Positions 12,401 through 23,186 of a stretch of 64,000 bases of DNA are shown here, in pieces. Source of the DNA: Sclerotinia nivalis (Eukaryota > Ascomycota > Leotiomycetes > Helotiales > Sclerotiniaceae); assembly GCA_029531795.1 (NCBI GenBank), contig JAPEIS010000001.1:3782001-3846000 (forward strand), given 5' to 3'. How positions within the stretch are numbered: the stretch's first letter is position 1; each line of letters opens with the position of its first letter. Below the pieces are notes generated by a model, which was not told where the DNA came from, did not search any database, and saw nothing but the letters and a program-made list of their open reading frames with translations. A program made the position numbers and the translations under genes.

Positions 12401-13402
12401 TCACTAAGACTTTACTTTCTTGGTTGTTTTGAGTTTCGGAATATTGGCTTTCGTTGATCTAATGATAATTTGAATGAATTCTTTAGCAGTTTCATCGAGT
12501 GTTTTTACTAGTTAGCTTTGATCATTCAGGGCATCAAAAGAATCGGATTTTAAAGTAGAAAGATCGAGGTAATCCTTGGAGTTCAGGATTATGGATATCG
12601 AAATTTCTGTTTTGAATATTAAGATGAATTTATCCCAATCTGTTCGCTTTGTATTGTATCTTGATAATAGAATTTGTTGTATAGAAGGCGATATATCTTT
12701 TATTTCGAATATAACCTTTAAATGATCTGATTCAAGATCAAGGAGAACTTGTTAATCAAATATATTAAATGATATAGCTTTTGTAGTTAAAATGAGATCT
12801 AGTATATTTGGATTTGTTATATTCGTTCGATAAAATGTGCTAATATCTAGTTCATTTATAATTGTAAGGTTATAATCTTCAAACTACTCAACTAATTGAT
12901 CAGCGTTTGAACTTTTGTTCGAAAAAGGATCCCATTATAAATGATGGGAATTGAAATCTCCGATAAAAATAATATAATGAGAAAAAGAGGTATTGAAAAA
13001 GCATCGTTCAATGGTATATCCTTTTTCTTTCGTTTGATCAGTTTCATTATAGATATTTAGGAATTGGATTATATGATTTCCCTCTGAAATATCGATAATT
13101 TGTATATCAGGGTTTTTTGAGGAATCGAAAGCTAAAGCGATTAATAACTTGAAGCTTTTCGAGATATAAGTTAAGATGTAGGGACAGAGATTTGAAAAGT
13201 GATTTGGGAAGAATTGAATAAAACTGGAATATGTAATCGATTTAGTAGACGAGTAATCTTTCTCAGGATTTGAAAGGATCTATAGTTTTTGAATGAATAT
13301 CAAATCGATATTAAATTCCAAGACCAATTGAAAAACACTCTCGATAGCTTGAGGATTCTTATTTAAGTTAATTTGAAGAATACGAATATCGTTGTATAAC
13401 AT
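9446..13402 (-). pseudogene. LINE B ORF2 (endonuclease, reverse transcriptase, RNase H), nonsense-mutated
   Basis: 1319 codons in a single frame from the ATG at 13402 to the stop at 9446. Order: endonuclease (about 13390-12650), reverse transcriptase (about 11720-11090, with a YIDD-type motif near 11300), RNase H (about 10430-9914, YSDNQ-like motif altered), and a C-terminal Cys/His segment (ANDKCRY region, about 9750). The codon aligned with a nonsense codon in copies A, C and D near the C-terminus reads TGG here, supporting ERRV-stop as the true end. Confidence 0.85.
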
Positions 13403-14871
13403 TAATTAGGTTTCTTTATAGTTGCTTAGTATATTTTACAGATTTTCGAATTTGCTTTATATTCTCTTTAACAATTGGCATATTTAATTACAAGATATTG
13501 ATATAATTTGCCTTTTGTTTAGCAAACTATACAGAAGTAACCGGCTGTAAAATATTTGTTGTTATAAAGCCTATAAACAAAAGGTTTTCTATAATATAAT
13601 TCTTAATGGTCAAATCTTTGATATTTTTGATATTGAGAACTTGAAGAAAAGAAATAGAATTTTTATATTTTTATATTGATCCCTGCGATATATAATCTTT
13701 TTCGAATAACCAATTCAGCTTTTCTTTCGGTAACAAAAACAATAACTATTACTCCCTCTTTCTGAATCGATTATTTGGTTATCAAAGTAAGTTAATAAGA
13801 AGTTCCTATTAAGAAAAGACCAATATTGAAAATCTTGATTTCATCTTTGATAAGATTTATATCTTTAGACTTTGAGAATTCCTTTATAGAGATTTTGTGA
13901 ATAATCACTTTGTATCAGATTTGATCCTTTTGAATCCTTTCGAATTTTAAGAACTGATTCCAAATTGATATCTTTTCCAAAAGGAATTGAAAAATGAATG
14001 GATTATTAATAGTTATAATAATATTGTTATTAACGGAAATAGTAATAACTAAGATAACGGAACCTTTGATTCCGGTTTTCATAAATGCTTCGTTCATTTG
14101 ATTTCTCACTATAAAAAGAGAAAAGGAATCTAGATTAAGAATAAAAAGATTGATAAGAATTAAACATTTATTTAAACTATCTTCCTTCTATTGTAATTTT
14201 TCCGAAGGATTTTGTTTATTGATTTTGCTTTTGGAAATAACATTCCATTCGTTGGCTTTTATAGCTGAAGCATAACTAATATTGTTAAATATAGAAGGTT
14301 TTTTCCCAATAATAAAAGAAGTAGATTGATTAAAGAGATCGATTAAATGGTTTACTTGTATTTCGATTTTTCTAATGACGATTTCGAGATGATTGATTTG
14401 AAAAGTAATGATATTGGAAGCCTTCGAAAGTTTCCCTTTTTCAAAGTATTCTTTGAAGATTTCGATTAGATCTAAAACTTTAGATTGTTTTTCGAAGGAT
14501 TTCTCTAATGATGCTACTAAAATTAGAAGATCTCTAATTCCTTCAATCGTTTGTTTAATAAATGATAGCTTGATTCCGGAATTGATTGATTATCGATATC
14601 GTTTGTTATTAATTTTAAAAGGGATAGATTTGTCAGAGGATCGAAAGGGATCATCTGAACTGAGAATATCTAGCTGCCTTTGCGAATTGAGGAATTGGAC
14701 TGAGATAGGATTCAAGAGATTGGATGATTTTTGTATTGTAAAAGGGTTTCTAAATAAAGGGATTAGATTTATAATAAAGGAACTGGATATTGAAGAGCCT
14801 AACATTATTATTACTCGTAAGGGAATAGATTCAGGAGATGATCTAAGGGATCCTTTTATCGAAGAGTTCAT
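13402..14871 (-). pseudogene. LINE B ORF1 (Gag-like), nonsense-mutated
   Basis: 490 codons from the ATG at 14871 to the TAA overlapping the ORF2 start (TAATG at 13404-13400). Recognisable pieces include MNSSIKGSLRSSPESIPLR at the start and NQMNEAFMKTGIKGS at 14109-14060. The same domain order as copies A and D, with Cys-to-Tyr changes in the zinc-knuckle region (13440-13640). Confidence 0.85.
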
Positions 14872-15123
14872 TATTGGACTTGATGAACCTATCAAAACTT
14901 TATACATTCAATAAGGAGAAAAGTTGAGGAAAGTTGAAAAGAGTTTTTACGCGAATTTTCGTGTAAGTTTCGTGTTTTGAGCAGCGACGACAGTATCACA
15001 ACAACTACTGGGCCGATTCACTTGGGAACAATTGGAATAGATTTTGGGAGTATTTCTTTATTAAATAAAGAGAAGAACTGGTCGTATTTCGAAGAAATTT
15101 TATTCTTCGAAATTTGTTGTGTG

Positions 15124-15137
15124 TACTTTCAAACTAT
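15124..15137 (+). repeat. Target-site duplication of LINE B, right copy
   Basis: TACTTTCAAACTAT, directly following the 5' end of copy B. It matches 9156-9169 except for one C/T transition, and matches the uninterrupted site in LINE D apart from G/A. Confidence 0.85.
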
Positions 15138-17967
15138 CAAAACAGCTAAAAAGAATCATTGGAATGAATTTCTTGAAAAGGAGAATACTCAAACGATTTT
15201 CAAAATAATATCCTACACAAAAGATCTTCAAACTGAAAGGATCCCGAATATCCGTTCCAGTCCTTCTCAACTCGAAAGCTCATTTGAAGGAAAATGTTCG
15301 GCATTCAGATCAATCTTGTTCCCTTCCCCCCCAATTACTCCAGCACCCATATAGGAAGGGTACAAATAATCGAACAAATAGAACTAATCCAAACTCATCG
15401 AAAGCGAGCTCCTTAATACTTGCTCAACCAAAATAAAAGGAAAGATTTTTAGTCTAGATAGAATTACTTAGGAAATCATTATTCAAGTTTACAAAGCAAT
15501 CCCTACAACTTTCTTCATTTTATTTAGTAATTTAATCAATTTCGAGTATCATTCTTCTTACTGAAAACAAACTACAAAAGTTATATTCAAGAAACCTTCA
15601 AAATCAGATTATTCTATTCCAAAAGTATACAGAATTATTGCTCTTCTTAATTGTTTAAACAAGATAAACGAAAGAATCTTAGCTCAAAGATTTAGTTATC
15701 TAGCTGAAACAACGAAATTGCTTCATTATTCTCAAATGAATAATAGATAAAAGAAATCAGCAATTGATACAGCTCTTCTACTTATTACAGAAATCGAAAG
15801 AAATTTAAGGATCAAAAAGAAAACCTTAACCTTCTTTTTGAACGTTAAAGAAGCTTTCGATTATATATCCAAAAATCGGTTCTTAGATATTTGCAAGAAG
15901 TTACATTTTCTAATTAATCTTATAGCTTGGATCTTATTATTTCTGAAAGAAAGATTATTCAAACTCGTATTCGATACTCAAACAGAGTCGTTCAAACCAA
16001 TCAATACTGGAATCCCTTAAGGAAGCCCTATATCACTAATCCTTTTCTTAATCTATATCCGAGATCTCTTTCAATCGAACTCGATCGGATTTCTCTCATA
16101 TATTGATAATATAGCCTTGATCACTTATTCTACCAGCTGGAAAAAGAATATTCTCATTGTCGAAAAAACAATTACAAACATCTATACTCTTAGTAAGAAA
16201 AACACCATCCAATTTGATTTAGCAAAAACAGAATTAATACATTTCTTTATATCCAAATACACAAAAAACACTCCAATCAAATTATCCAATCTCGAGATTA
16301 TTCAATTTTCGATATTAATCAGATGGTTGGATGTATGGTTCAATTTTGGCTTTAGTTTCAAGCAATACATTACAATCAAAGCTACTCAAGCCAAAACCTT
16401 ATTCTATCGAATGGCTAGACTAGCTAATACTGAGAAAGGATTTAGTTTCAAAGCTATAAAACAATTATATATGATTTGCATAACCAATATAGCTGATTAC
16501 AGTTTTATTATTTAATGGAAAAATCAAATTCAATTCAAGAAAACTCTTCAATCAATTCAGAACCTAACTCTTCGCAAGATTCTAGAGGTTTTCAAAACCT
16601 CATCTATCAAATCAATGGAAGTAGAAGCAACCCTTTGCCCTCTAAAAGTCAGATTAAATATTGGAATAAAATAACATACATTCAAATTACTAAAAATCTC
16701 CCGGTCATATTTAATCAATCAAATTATATCGAAGTTGGTTGCTGAAAAGGAGAATCAGGATACGATTTCTACTCCACAAAGAAAGTATCCAAAATCTATT
16801 CAATTCGAAAGAATCAATAATTCAATCAAAGAAGAATACGATTCCTTTGTTTTAGAAAAAATTGATCATTTCCATTTCCCTCTTTGGAAAAGGGATACTC
16901 TATACAAAATCAATATCAGTAAACTACCCAAGGAAGATATCGCAATCATTTACAACTTAGTTTTCAAATATAAAAGCAAAAACATTATTGTTATATATAC
17001 AGATACTTCATCAACCTTGGAAAAAATAAAAGTAAAAATCGAGATTGTTGCTATTTCAGCCAATGATTAAGCTTTTCACAAAGAAACATTCAATATTGAT
17101 ATAAATCAATTAGTATATAATGATGAATTTCTTGGAGTCACAAAAGCAATCGAATATGCAAGTTCTATAACTCAACCAAACCAGAAATTCAAGATCTACT
17201 CCGATAATCAGACCGGACTTTACCGATTGAAAACACCTTCGGATGTTCCTGGTCAAACATACCAAATCAAAGCAATCAAGGCTACAGAAACTCTTATAAG
17301 AAAAGGAGCCGAAATCTCCCTCAATTGGGTTTCTGAGCATACCTCCGTAGAAGGAAACGAAATGGCCGACGCTCTTACAAAAGAAGCTACAAAACAAAGA
17401 TCATCATCGAACGAAACCAGTTTTGCCTTTTTGGGAATGGATATCAAAAAAACGAAATCTGAGGATTGGAATACTCTTCTCAATACAAACAATCCCTGTC
17501 AATCATTATCAATATATACAAAAATCTATTCTTGGAAGACCAACTCCAAAATCAGTATCCTAGAGAATATCAAAAGAAATATCACTAGTGCCTTTTTCCA
17601 ATTAAAGATCGGCTACGGATATTTCAAATCCTATCTATAATGTTTTGGAATCTCAACAAATGATAAATGTAGATATGGAAAAAGTGAAACTCCTGATCAT
17701 TTATTATTCAATTGCCCTTTATATAAGAGAGCAAGATGCAAACTCAAAGAGAATAATCCATTGTTCAGATTTACTATAAAATATCTTCTTTATATCAAAA
17801 CAGGAATAATCAAAACCTTCGAGTTCATCGATACAACAAGAATAGCTACTAGATCATAGCATCTCAAACAAATACAAGGAGAAGAAGGAGAGGTAGAAGC
17901 AAGAAAAGTAGAAAAAGCAAAAAAAGTAGGGGAAGAGATGAATAATGAAATTGAAAGAAGGGTGTAA
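15138..17967 (+). pseudogene. LINE A ORF2, 3' part (reverse transcriptase, RNase H)
   Basis: Continuation of LINE A ORF2 after the nested element. The reverse transcriptase occupies about 15820-16330: NVKEAFDYISKNRFLDICKK, then a polymerase motif reading YIDN instead of YIDD (near 16100), which would remove a catalytic Asp. RNase H covers about 16980-17470, with YSDNQTGLYRL and EHTSVEGNEMADALTKEAT. A zinc-knuckle-like C-terminus follows and the frame ends at TAA 17965-17967. An earlier TAG at 17857 corresponds to TGG in copy B and is probably mutational. Confidence 0.85.
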
Positions 17968-18243
17968 ATCCTTCTACAATTTTAAATAAATATTATTTCT
18001 TTTGTTATCTCTATAATATACTTCAGTATTTGTAGAGCAGGATTATTCCTCAGGATTAGTTTTCATTTCCCCCATTCAACTCAAAAGATTGAGTTTACCT
18101 CAATCATTTAAATCATGTACTTAGCCAGGCCTATAAGCCAGCTTACCTTCATTATGTTATCTGTTAGGGGTTCGTAAGAGCCTCTAGCCGTCTTAGATAG
18201 TCTTAGACTCAGTGTAGACGTTAATTTAATCAATCAATCAATC

Positions 18244-18257
18244 AAGATATTATTAAC
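18244..18257 (+). repeat. Target-site duplication of LINE A, right copy
   Basis: AAGATATTATTAAC, identical to 6305-6318. Confidence 0.9.
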
Positions 18258-18669
18258 TTGGGTTCGGATGATATCACAGATTCTTTTTGCTATCTGTATG
18301 ATCTCAACTCTCTTTCTTACTTCACTCTTCGGTGGCCTAATGATTATGGCTATCATGGGAATTAGCTGGGGAGTGACAGCTTGGGCTCCATTTGCTATCA
18401 TTAGCACTGAGATTGTCAAACAGGCCTCGGAAGACCAACCTGACATGGAGCTAAGACCTGGAATAGTGCTTGGATTGCATAATGTTGCTATATCCGTGCC
18501 GAAAATACTTGCGGGGATTGAAGGTAGCATAGTCTATTGGGCTTTTCAAAATGGTTCATATGAAGTTGATGACGACGGTACTGCTTGGGTGCTTGCTCTA
18601 GCAGGAGTATCAGCGCTATATTCAGCGTATCTTATCGTGTGTCTAAGAAAGGGTGAAAATCAACTATAA
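18258..18669 (+). pseudogene. 5'-truncated sugar transporter (MFS/GPH-type) remnant
   Basis: An open frame runs from the LINE A boundary to a stop at 18669. It reads like the last four membrane helices of fungal sucrose/alpha-glucoside transporters: SQILFAICMISTLFLTSLFG, GGLMIMAIMGISWGVTAWAP, the family segment GLHNVAISVPKILAGIE, and a final helix GTAWVLALAGVSALYSAYLI with a short charged tail. Intact transporters have about twelve helices; the first eight or so are missing, and nothing like them occurs left of LINE A. Composition is balanced, so this is a host gene fragment. It may have been truncated before or by the LINE insertion. Confidence 0.7.
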
Positions 18670-19394
18670 ATCGAATGGGTTTAGATGCGAAACAATTTCC
18701 CACATAGATTATGCTTGGCATGACAGTAGATTCAGATGCAGTTAACGTGTGTAACCTTGGAATTATAACTCTAAGATGCAAGAATAATGACTATAGATCG
18801 TACATACATATAATGATGGTAATAGCATTTTGCAGTCACCTTAGGTTCTGAATCACTAATACCTGTCTCGGAGGAGGTTGATCGGATAATAATAAATAAT
18901 ATAATAATAATACTATAATATTATTTATTATAATAGTGGAAGACTTAGTCGTATTTAGCTTAGGAGTGATCGAATATATGAACAATAGAATATTGAAGTC
19001 AGAATTATATATATATTGAATATTGAATTTTTATCTGCTTATTTTTTCGAAGAATTCTTTGAAGAAGATCTTCGTATTTATAGATTTTAATGAGATTCTA
19101 CACTATTCTATGATTATAAATAAGATCGATTTAAATCGAATCTTATAGAATCATTTTATATAATAAAAGGAAATAATAACCAATAGTATTCAATCTGAGA
19201 ATAAGAAAATTCTATATGATTCCATTTCATTCTATTCCATTATAAATCATTCTGATATGATATATGATCGAAATTTTATATAATAATAAAATTTAATAAT
19301 ATGAAATCATATTATTAATATATCACGTGATCATATAACTATTGGTTCGGTAAATATTATTAAGTGATTTAATAACTTATTAGGAATTCTCACA
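18670..19394. other. AT-rich spacer with a palindrome
   Basis: No gene. Balanced until about 18870, then strongly AT-rich. Arms ATAATAAATAATAT at 18889-18902 and its exact complement at 18918-18931 form a 14-bp inverted repeat with a 15-base loop. The end of the stretch (19370-19395) contains TTAGGAATTCTCACA, which could be an LTR edge, but no partner was found. Confidence 0.5.
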
Positions 19395-19439
19395 CTTCTT
19401 GTTGAGTAGCTCTTTTAGAAGCATTAATGAGCCAATAAA

Positions 19440-20522
19440 GGGTACCCATTATAATAAGCCCTGAATTGAAGGTTTTAATTTCGTCTTTAATCAAATCCAT
19501 TCCTTTTGGACCAAAGAATTCCTTGATTGGGATCTTGTGTATAATCACTTTGTGCCATGGTTTGTCGATTTGAAGTCTTTCTGATTCGAGGATACAATTC
19601 CAAACTTCTTTTTTTTCTATAAGGAATTGTACATTGAAGGAGCTATTAATAGTTAGGATGATATTGTTGCTTCTAATTGTAGTAATAACCGAGATAACTA
19701 ATCCGTTGATACCAACCTTTTTGAAAGCTTCATTGATCTTGTTTCTTGTATATAATAGTATAAAAGAATTAAATTGATAAAGAAGTAAATTGATAAAGAT
19801 TAATCATTTGTTAGGAATATTATTCTTTTGCTTTACAAGCTTTTGTTTTGTAAAGTTCTCTTTGGAAACTACTTTCCATTCCCTTATTGATTTGGTAACA
19901 GTAGTATAGTTTGTTTTGTTAATTGATAAAGCGTTTGTTAAAGGAGTAATTAATTGATTGGGAAGGTTGGAAAGATGATTGATTTGATTTTCAATTCTTT
20001 TGGTAGCCTTTTCGAGATGGAAGATTTGTAATGTGATAATATTCGAAGCTTTTGTCAATTTTCCTTTTTCGAGGTATTCACGGAATATTTCGATTAGATT
20101 TAGAATCTTCGATTGTTCTTTGGTTTCCTTTTCCAAAGAGACAGCTAGAATAAGAAGATCTTTAGCTTTTTGGATAGCTTCTTTTGGTTTTGTGGAGTTA
20201 GATCTTGATGATTAAATTGTCTAATTCCGGAGTTGATTGATTGTCGACGATATTTGTTATTGATTTTAAAAGGAATCGATTTATCAAGGGATTGAAATGA
20301 ATCATCTGAACTGAGAATATCCAATTGGTTTTGCAAATTGAAAGATTGAGCTAGAATAGGATTCAAGAGATTAAATAATCTTTGTATTGTAAAAGGGTTT
20401 CTGGATAAAGGGATTGGATCAATGGTAGAGGGGTTGGATATTGGAGAATCTAATATTATTATTATTTGTAGGAAAATAGATTCAAAAGATAATCTAAGGG
20501 ATCCTTCTATCGAAGAATCCAT
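19440..20522 (-). pseudogene. LINE C ORF1 fragment (inverted part)
   Basis: Minus-strand frame beginning MDSSIEGSLRLSFESIFLQ (ATG near 20522), colinear with ORF1 of the full copies through NEAFKKVGINGLVISVI-like sequence near 19700. The zinc-knuckle region and everything downstream are missing. Open pieces include 20522-20145 and 20136-19804, separated by a shift or indel near 20140, so unlike the other copies it has suffered more than point mutation. Confidence 0.75.
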
Positions 20523-20771
20523 TATTGGATTTGATAAACCTATTAGAGCTTTATATATTCAAATAAGAAAAAAAGTTGAGGGAAATTGAAAAGAGTTTTT
20601 ATACGAATTTTCGTATAAGTTTCGTGTTTTGAACGACGACGACAGTATCACAACAACTACTGAGCCGATTCACTTGGGAACAATTGGAATGAATTTTGGA
20701 AGTATTTCTTTATTAAATAAAGGGAAGAATTGGTTGTATTTCGAAGAAATTTTGTTCTTCGAAATTTGTTG

Positions 20772-21625
20772 CGTGTCGGGATTGCAATTATTCTATCGAA
20801 TAATCAGGTTTCACATCAAGAAACCATCAATATTGGAATGAATCAGCTTATCTACAATAATGAACTTTTTGAAGTCACTAAAGCAATCGAATATACTAAC
20901 TCCATTGCTTAACCAGACGAGAAATTCAAAATCTACTCAGATAATCAAACCGGATTATACCAATTGAAAATACCCTTTGATACTCCTGATCAGATATACC
21001 AAATTAAAGCAATCAAGACTACAGAAACTCTCCTTAAAAAAGGAACAGAAATCTCCCTTAATTGAATTCCAGGGCATACTTCCATTGAAGGAAACGAATT
21101 GACCGATACTTTAGCAAAAGAAACTACAAAACAAAAATCATCATCAAACGAAACCAACTTTGCCTCCTTAGAAATAAATATCAAAAGAACGAAATCCGAA
21201 GAATAAAATACTCTTCTCTATTCATCTAATTCGGCCTATTCGAAAATATACCCCTAAAAGATTAGCTCAAAAATCGGAATTCCAGAAAATACCAAAAGAA
21301 GCTCTATTAATACTTTATTTCAGTTTAAAATCGATCATAGATATTTTAAATCTTACCTACAACGATTCGGAATCTCAGCAAATAATAATTATAAATATAG
21401 AAAAAGAGAATCTTCTAATCATCTCCTACTCAATTATCCGTTATACAAATCAACAAAAAGAATACTCAAAAAAAACAACCCTACCTTCCAACTCACTATA
21501 AAATACCTACTTCACATCAAAACAGGAATCATTAAAACCCTTGAATTTATCGAGGAAACAAAAATAGCCACCAAATCATAACATCTAATTAGAATACAAA
21601 AGAATATAGAACAAGAAAACGAAGA
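20772..21625 (+). pseudogene. LINE C ORF2 fragment (RNase H and C-terminal region)
   Basis: Starts inside the RNase H domain. Contains NIGMNQLIYNNELFEVTKAI (20835-20895), KIYSDNQTGLY (20927-20960) with the catalytic Asp, and the VEGNEL-like region read as IEGNELTDTLAKETTK (21085-21130). The C-terminal ANNNYKY...LLNYPLYK knuckle has Cys codons altered. Several nonsense codons. The 3' UTR runs to the AATC tail at 22006. Confidence 0.75.
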
Positions 21626-22006
21626 TAAAGAAGATGAACTAAAAGAAAATAATTAATTGGGTCAATTTGGTCAATTTGATCAATTTAGTCAATTTACCCC
21701 TTTATATAAAATAAATCATTCCAATTTCGAATTATATCATATTTCATTTGTTATTTTCCTTATTATATACAAGAATATTTGTAAAATAGGCTTTGTTCCC
21801 CAAGATTAGTTTTCACTTCCCCCATTCAAAAATTAGTAGATTGAGGCCATTTCAATCTTCCCAAATTGTATTAGCTACAGTCGAATATAGCCAGCAATTC
21901 TCCATTTGTTACTTGTTAGAAGCCTATAAAGCTCCTAGCCGTCTTAGATAATCTTAGACTCAGTGTAGACGTTAATTTAATCAATCAATCAATCAATCAA
22001 TCAATC

Positions 22007-23186
22007 CAGCGAGCTCAAGAGAAGTTCCTGAATCCCCAGCCAGTACTGGACGGTGCGATCGAATCATTACGCAGAAGATTCGAGGGTCGAATAAAAAAGC
22101 CGGTTATATATGAGTCAAAAATGACGAAAGTTGGCCTTGATATATTGTATAGAGGTGAAATTGTGAGGGGTCCAGGATCGAACAAACAATCAGATCAAAT
22201 AGTGAATACGGCACATTTTTTGAATCCTAATACTTTCGCTAGATGGTTGGAATATTCTGAGGGGTTTTAGTCACAATACACTCGAAAGTCGCGATAAATT
22301 TTGGCAAAGATTCTCGGTTTTGAATACAATCGATCAAAAAAAGACCATGATTGATATTCAGAGTATAAATAAACTTGGAAATCCGGAGACGAAACAACTA
22401 CAATGGAAGATTGTAAGACGTCGTTATCAGGAAAGTGTGGATGATGAGACGGTATCATCCATAAATATGCTGAATTTGTCGACTACCGTTGATAGCGAAG
22501 TTCGATTGCTATCAAGCATTCAGCAACATATGAACTTTCTTTTTAAAGTTGTGAATGTGGTAAGTGTTAAGCAATGAAGATCAGGAAAGAAAGTGGTGGA
22601 ATCTAGTACGGATATTACAGGCTGTTTAAATTTTACAATTCATGCTTCGTTAGGCTCCATCTCAGATTGGCATATGGATAATATGGGTTATATAATTGTT
22701 GTCTTGATGCAAGGGAACCCAGACGACTTCAAGTTGTGGTCAATTGCAGAAATTGGATATCTGGGCTAGGAAAGGCAAGAGGAGATATGGTTAGATTTTG
22801 GTCAGTCGGAAGCAGGATGGTGTCTACCATTAGATGTGAAGATTATGGTTTATGAGTTGCAACCAAATGATGCTATGCTTATGATGCTAGGAACTATTCA
22901 TGCTCCGATGGCTCCTACATCTTGTTTACTATCCGGAATGATGTGTTATCACGAGAAGCTGTTGGCTAGATCCTTTAAGGTTATAGATTTTCTAAATTCT
23001 TTTCCGAATGGCACAAATGAAGGTTTGCCTATACAATGCCTGGATATTATTCCTATAATATCGGATTTCGTTAGAAGAGAACCCGAAAGATATGGGATTT
23101 TGGATCTCAATGATTTCAAGCGAATATGTTCCGAAACTATTGCTCGTATCAAAACGAGTTCAAAAAAAGTAAGGCTTCAAGTTTGA
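22007..23186 (+). pseudogene. JmjC-domain protein pseudogene, 5' end missing
   Basis: Coding sequence begins directly at the LINE C tail (QRAQEKFLNPQPVLDG) and runs in one frame to 22267. A one-base shift in the GGGGTTTT run (about 22260-22267) moves it to a second frame that continues to 23186, interrupted by TGA at 22575 and TAG at 22767. The JmjC core is visible: HASLGSISDWHMDNMG supplies an H-x-D metal-binding pair (about 22652-22695), and a later His in LGTIHAPMAPTSCLLSG (about 22900) is the likely third ligand. Such domains are Fe(II)/2-oxoglutarate dioxygenases, often chromatin demethylases. The truncation, shift and two stops make it non-functional here. Substrate type unknown. Confidence 0.7.

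Larger units (their letters stand above)
9170..15123 (-). mobile_element. LINE copy B, full length, inserted into copy A
   Basis: Antisense to its host element. The 3' end is at 9170 (AATC tail in minus orientation) and the 5' end at 15123, about 5.95 kb in all. ORF1 is 14871-13402 and ORF2 is 13402-9446, the same lengths as in copies A and D. It is flanked by a 14-bp TSD made from LINE A ORF2 sequence, so B arrived after A. Numerous nonsense codons, almost all explicable by C-to-T/G-to-A change, make it inactive. Confidence 0.9.
6319..18243 (+). mobile_element. LINE (non-LTR, Tad-like) copy A, full length, interrupted by copy B
   Basis: Outer element of a nest. Without copy B and one copy of its TSD, the element is about 5.95 kb: 5' UTR with a terminal hairpin (6332-6359), ORF1 (6574-8043), ORF2 (8043-9169 plus 15138-17967), 3' UTR, and a tail of four AATC units ending at 18243. 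A 14-bp perfect TSD bounds it. ORF1 is Gag-like with CCHC knuckles; ORF2 has apurinic endonuclease, reverse transcriptase and RNase H regions. Both frames keep exactly the same length as in copies B and D but contain many nonsense codons, so this copy is inactive. Three non-element bases (ATT, 6319-6321) may sit between the TSD and the common 5' end. Confidence 0.9.
19395..22006. mobile_element. LINE copy C: inverted 5' segment joined to sense 3' segment
   Basis: A related but more diverged LINE. From about 19395 to 20770 it reads on the minus strand from ORF1 C-terminal sequence back through the 5' UTR to the family's 5' end (GTTGCGTG, matching GTTGTGTG in B and D). It is joined directly to plus-strand RNase H and 3' UTR sequence, ending in six or more AATC units at 22006. 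The 5' terminus lies at the internal junction and the outer edge is internal element sequence, which is the product expected from twin priming. The left boundary is approximate, and I could not find a TSD. Confidence 0.7.

Noticed and set aside
14408..14914. Plus-strand 168-codon ORF (and its equivalents at 6531-7037 and 34413-34919) as protein-coding genes
   Set aside because: They are exactly antisense to LINE ORF1, which has clear domain content and a conserved length. Kept only as a low-interest observation, not as genes.
18224..18243. AATC repeats as a CRISPR-like or microsatellite array
   Set aside because: They are the 3' tails of LINEs, bounded by TSDs.
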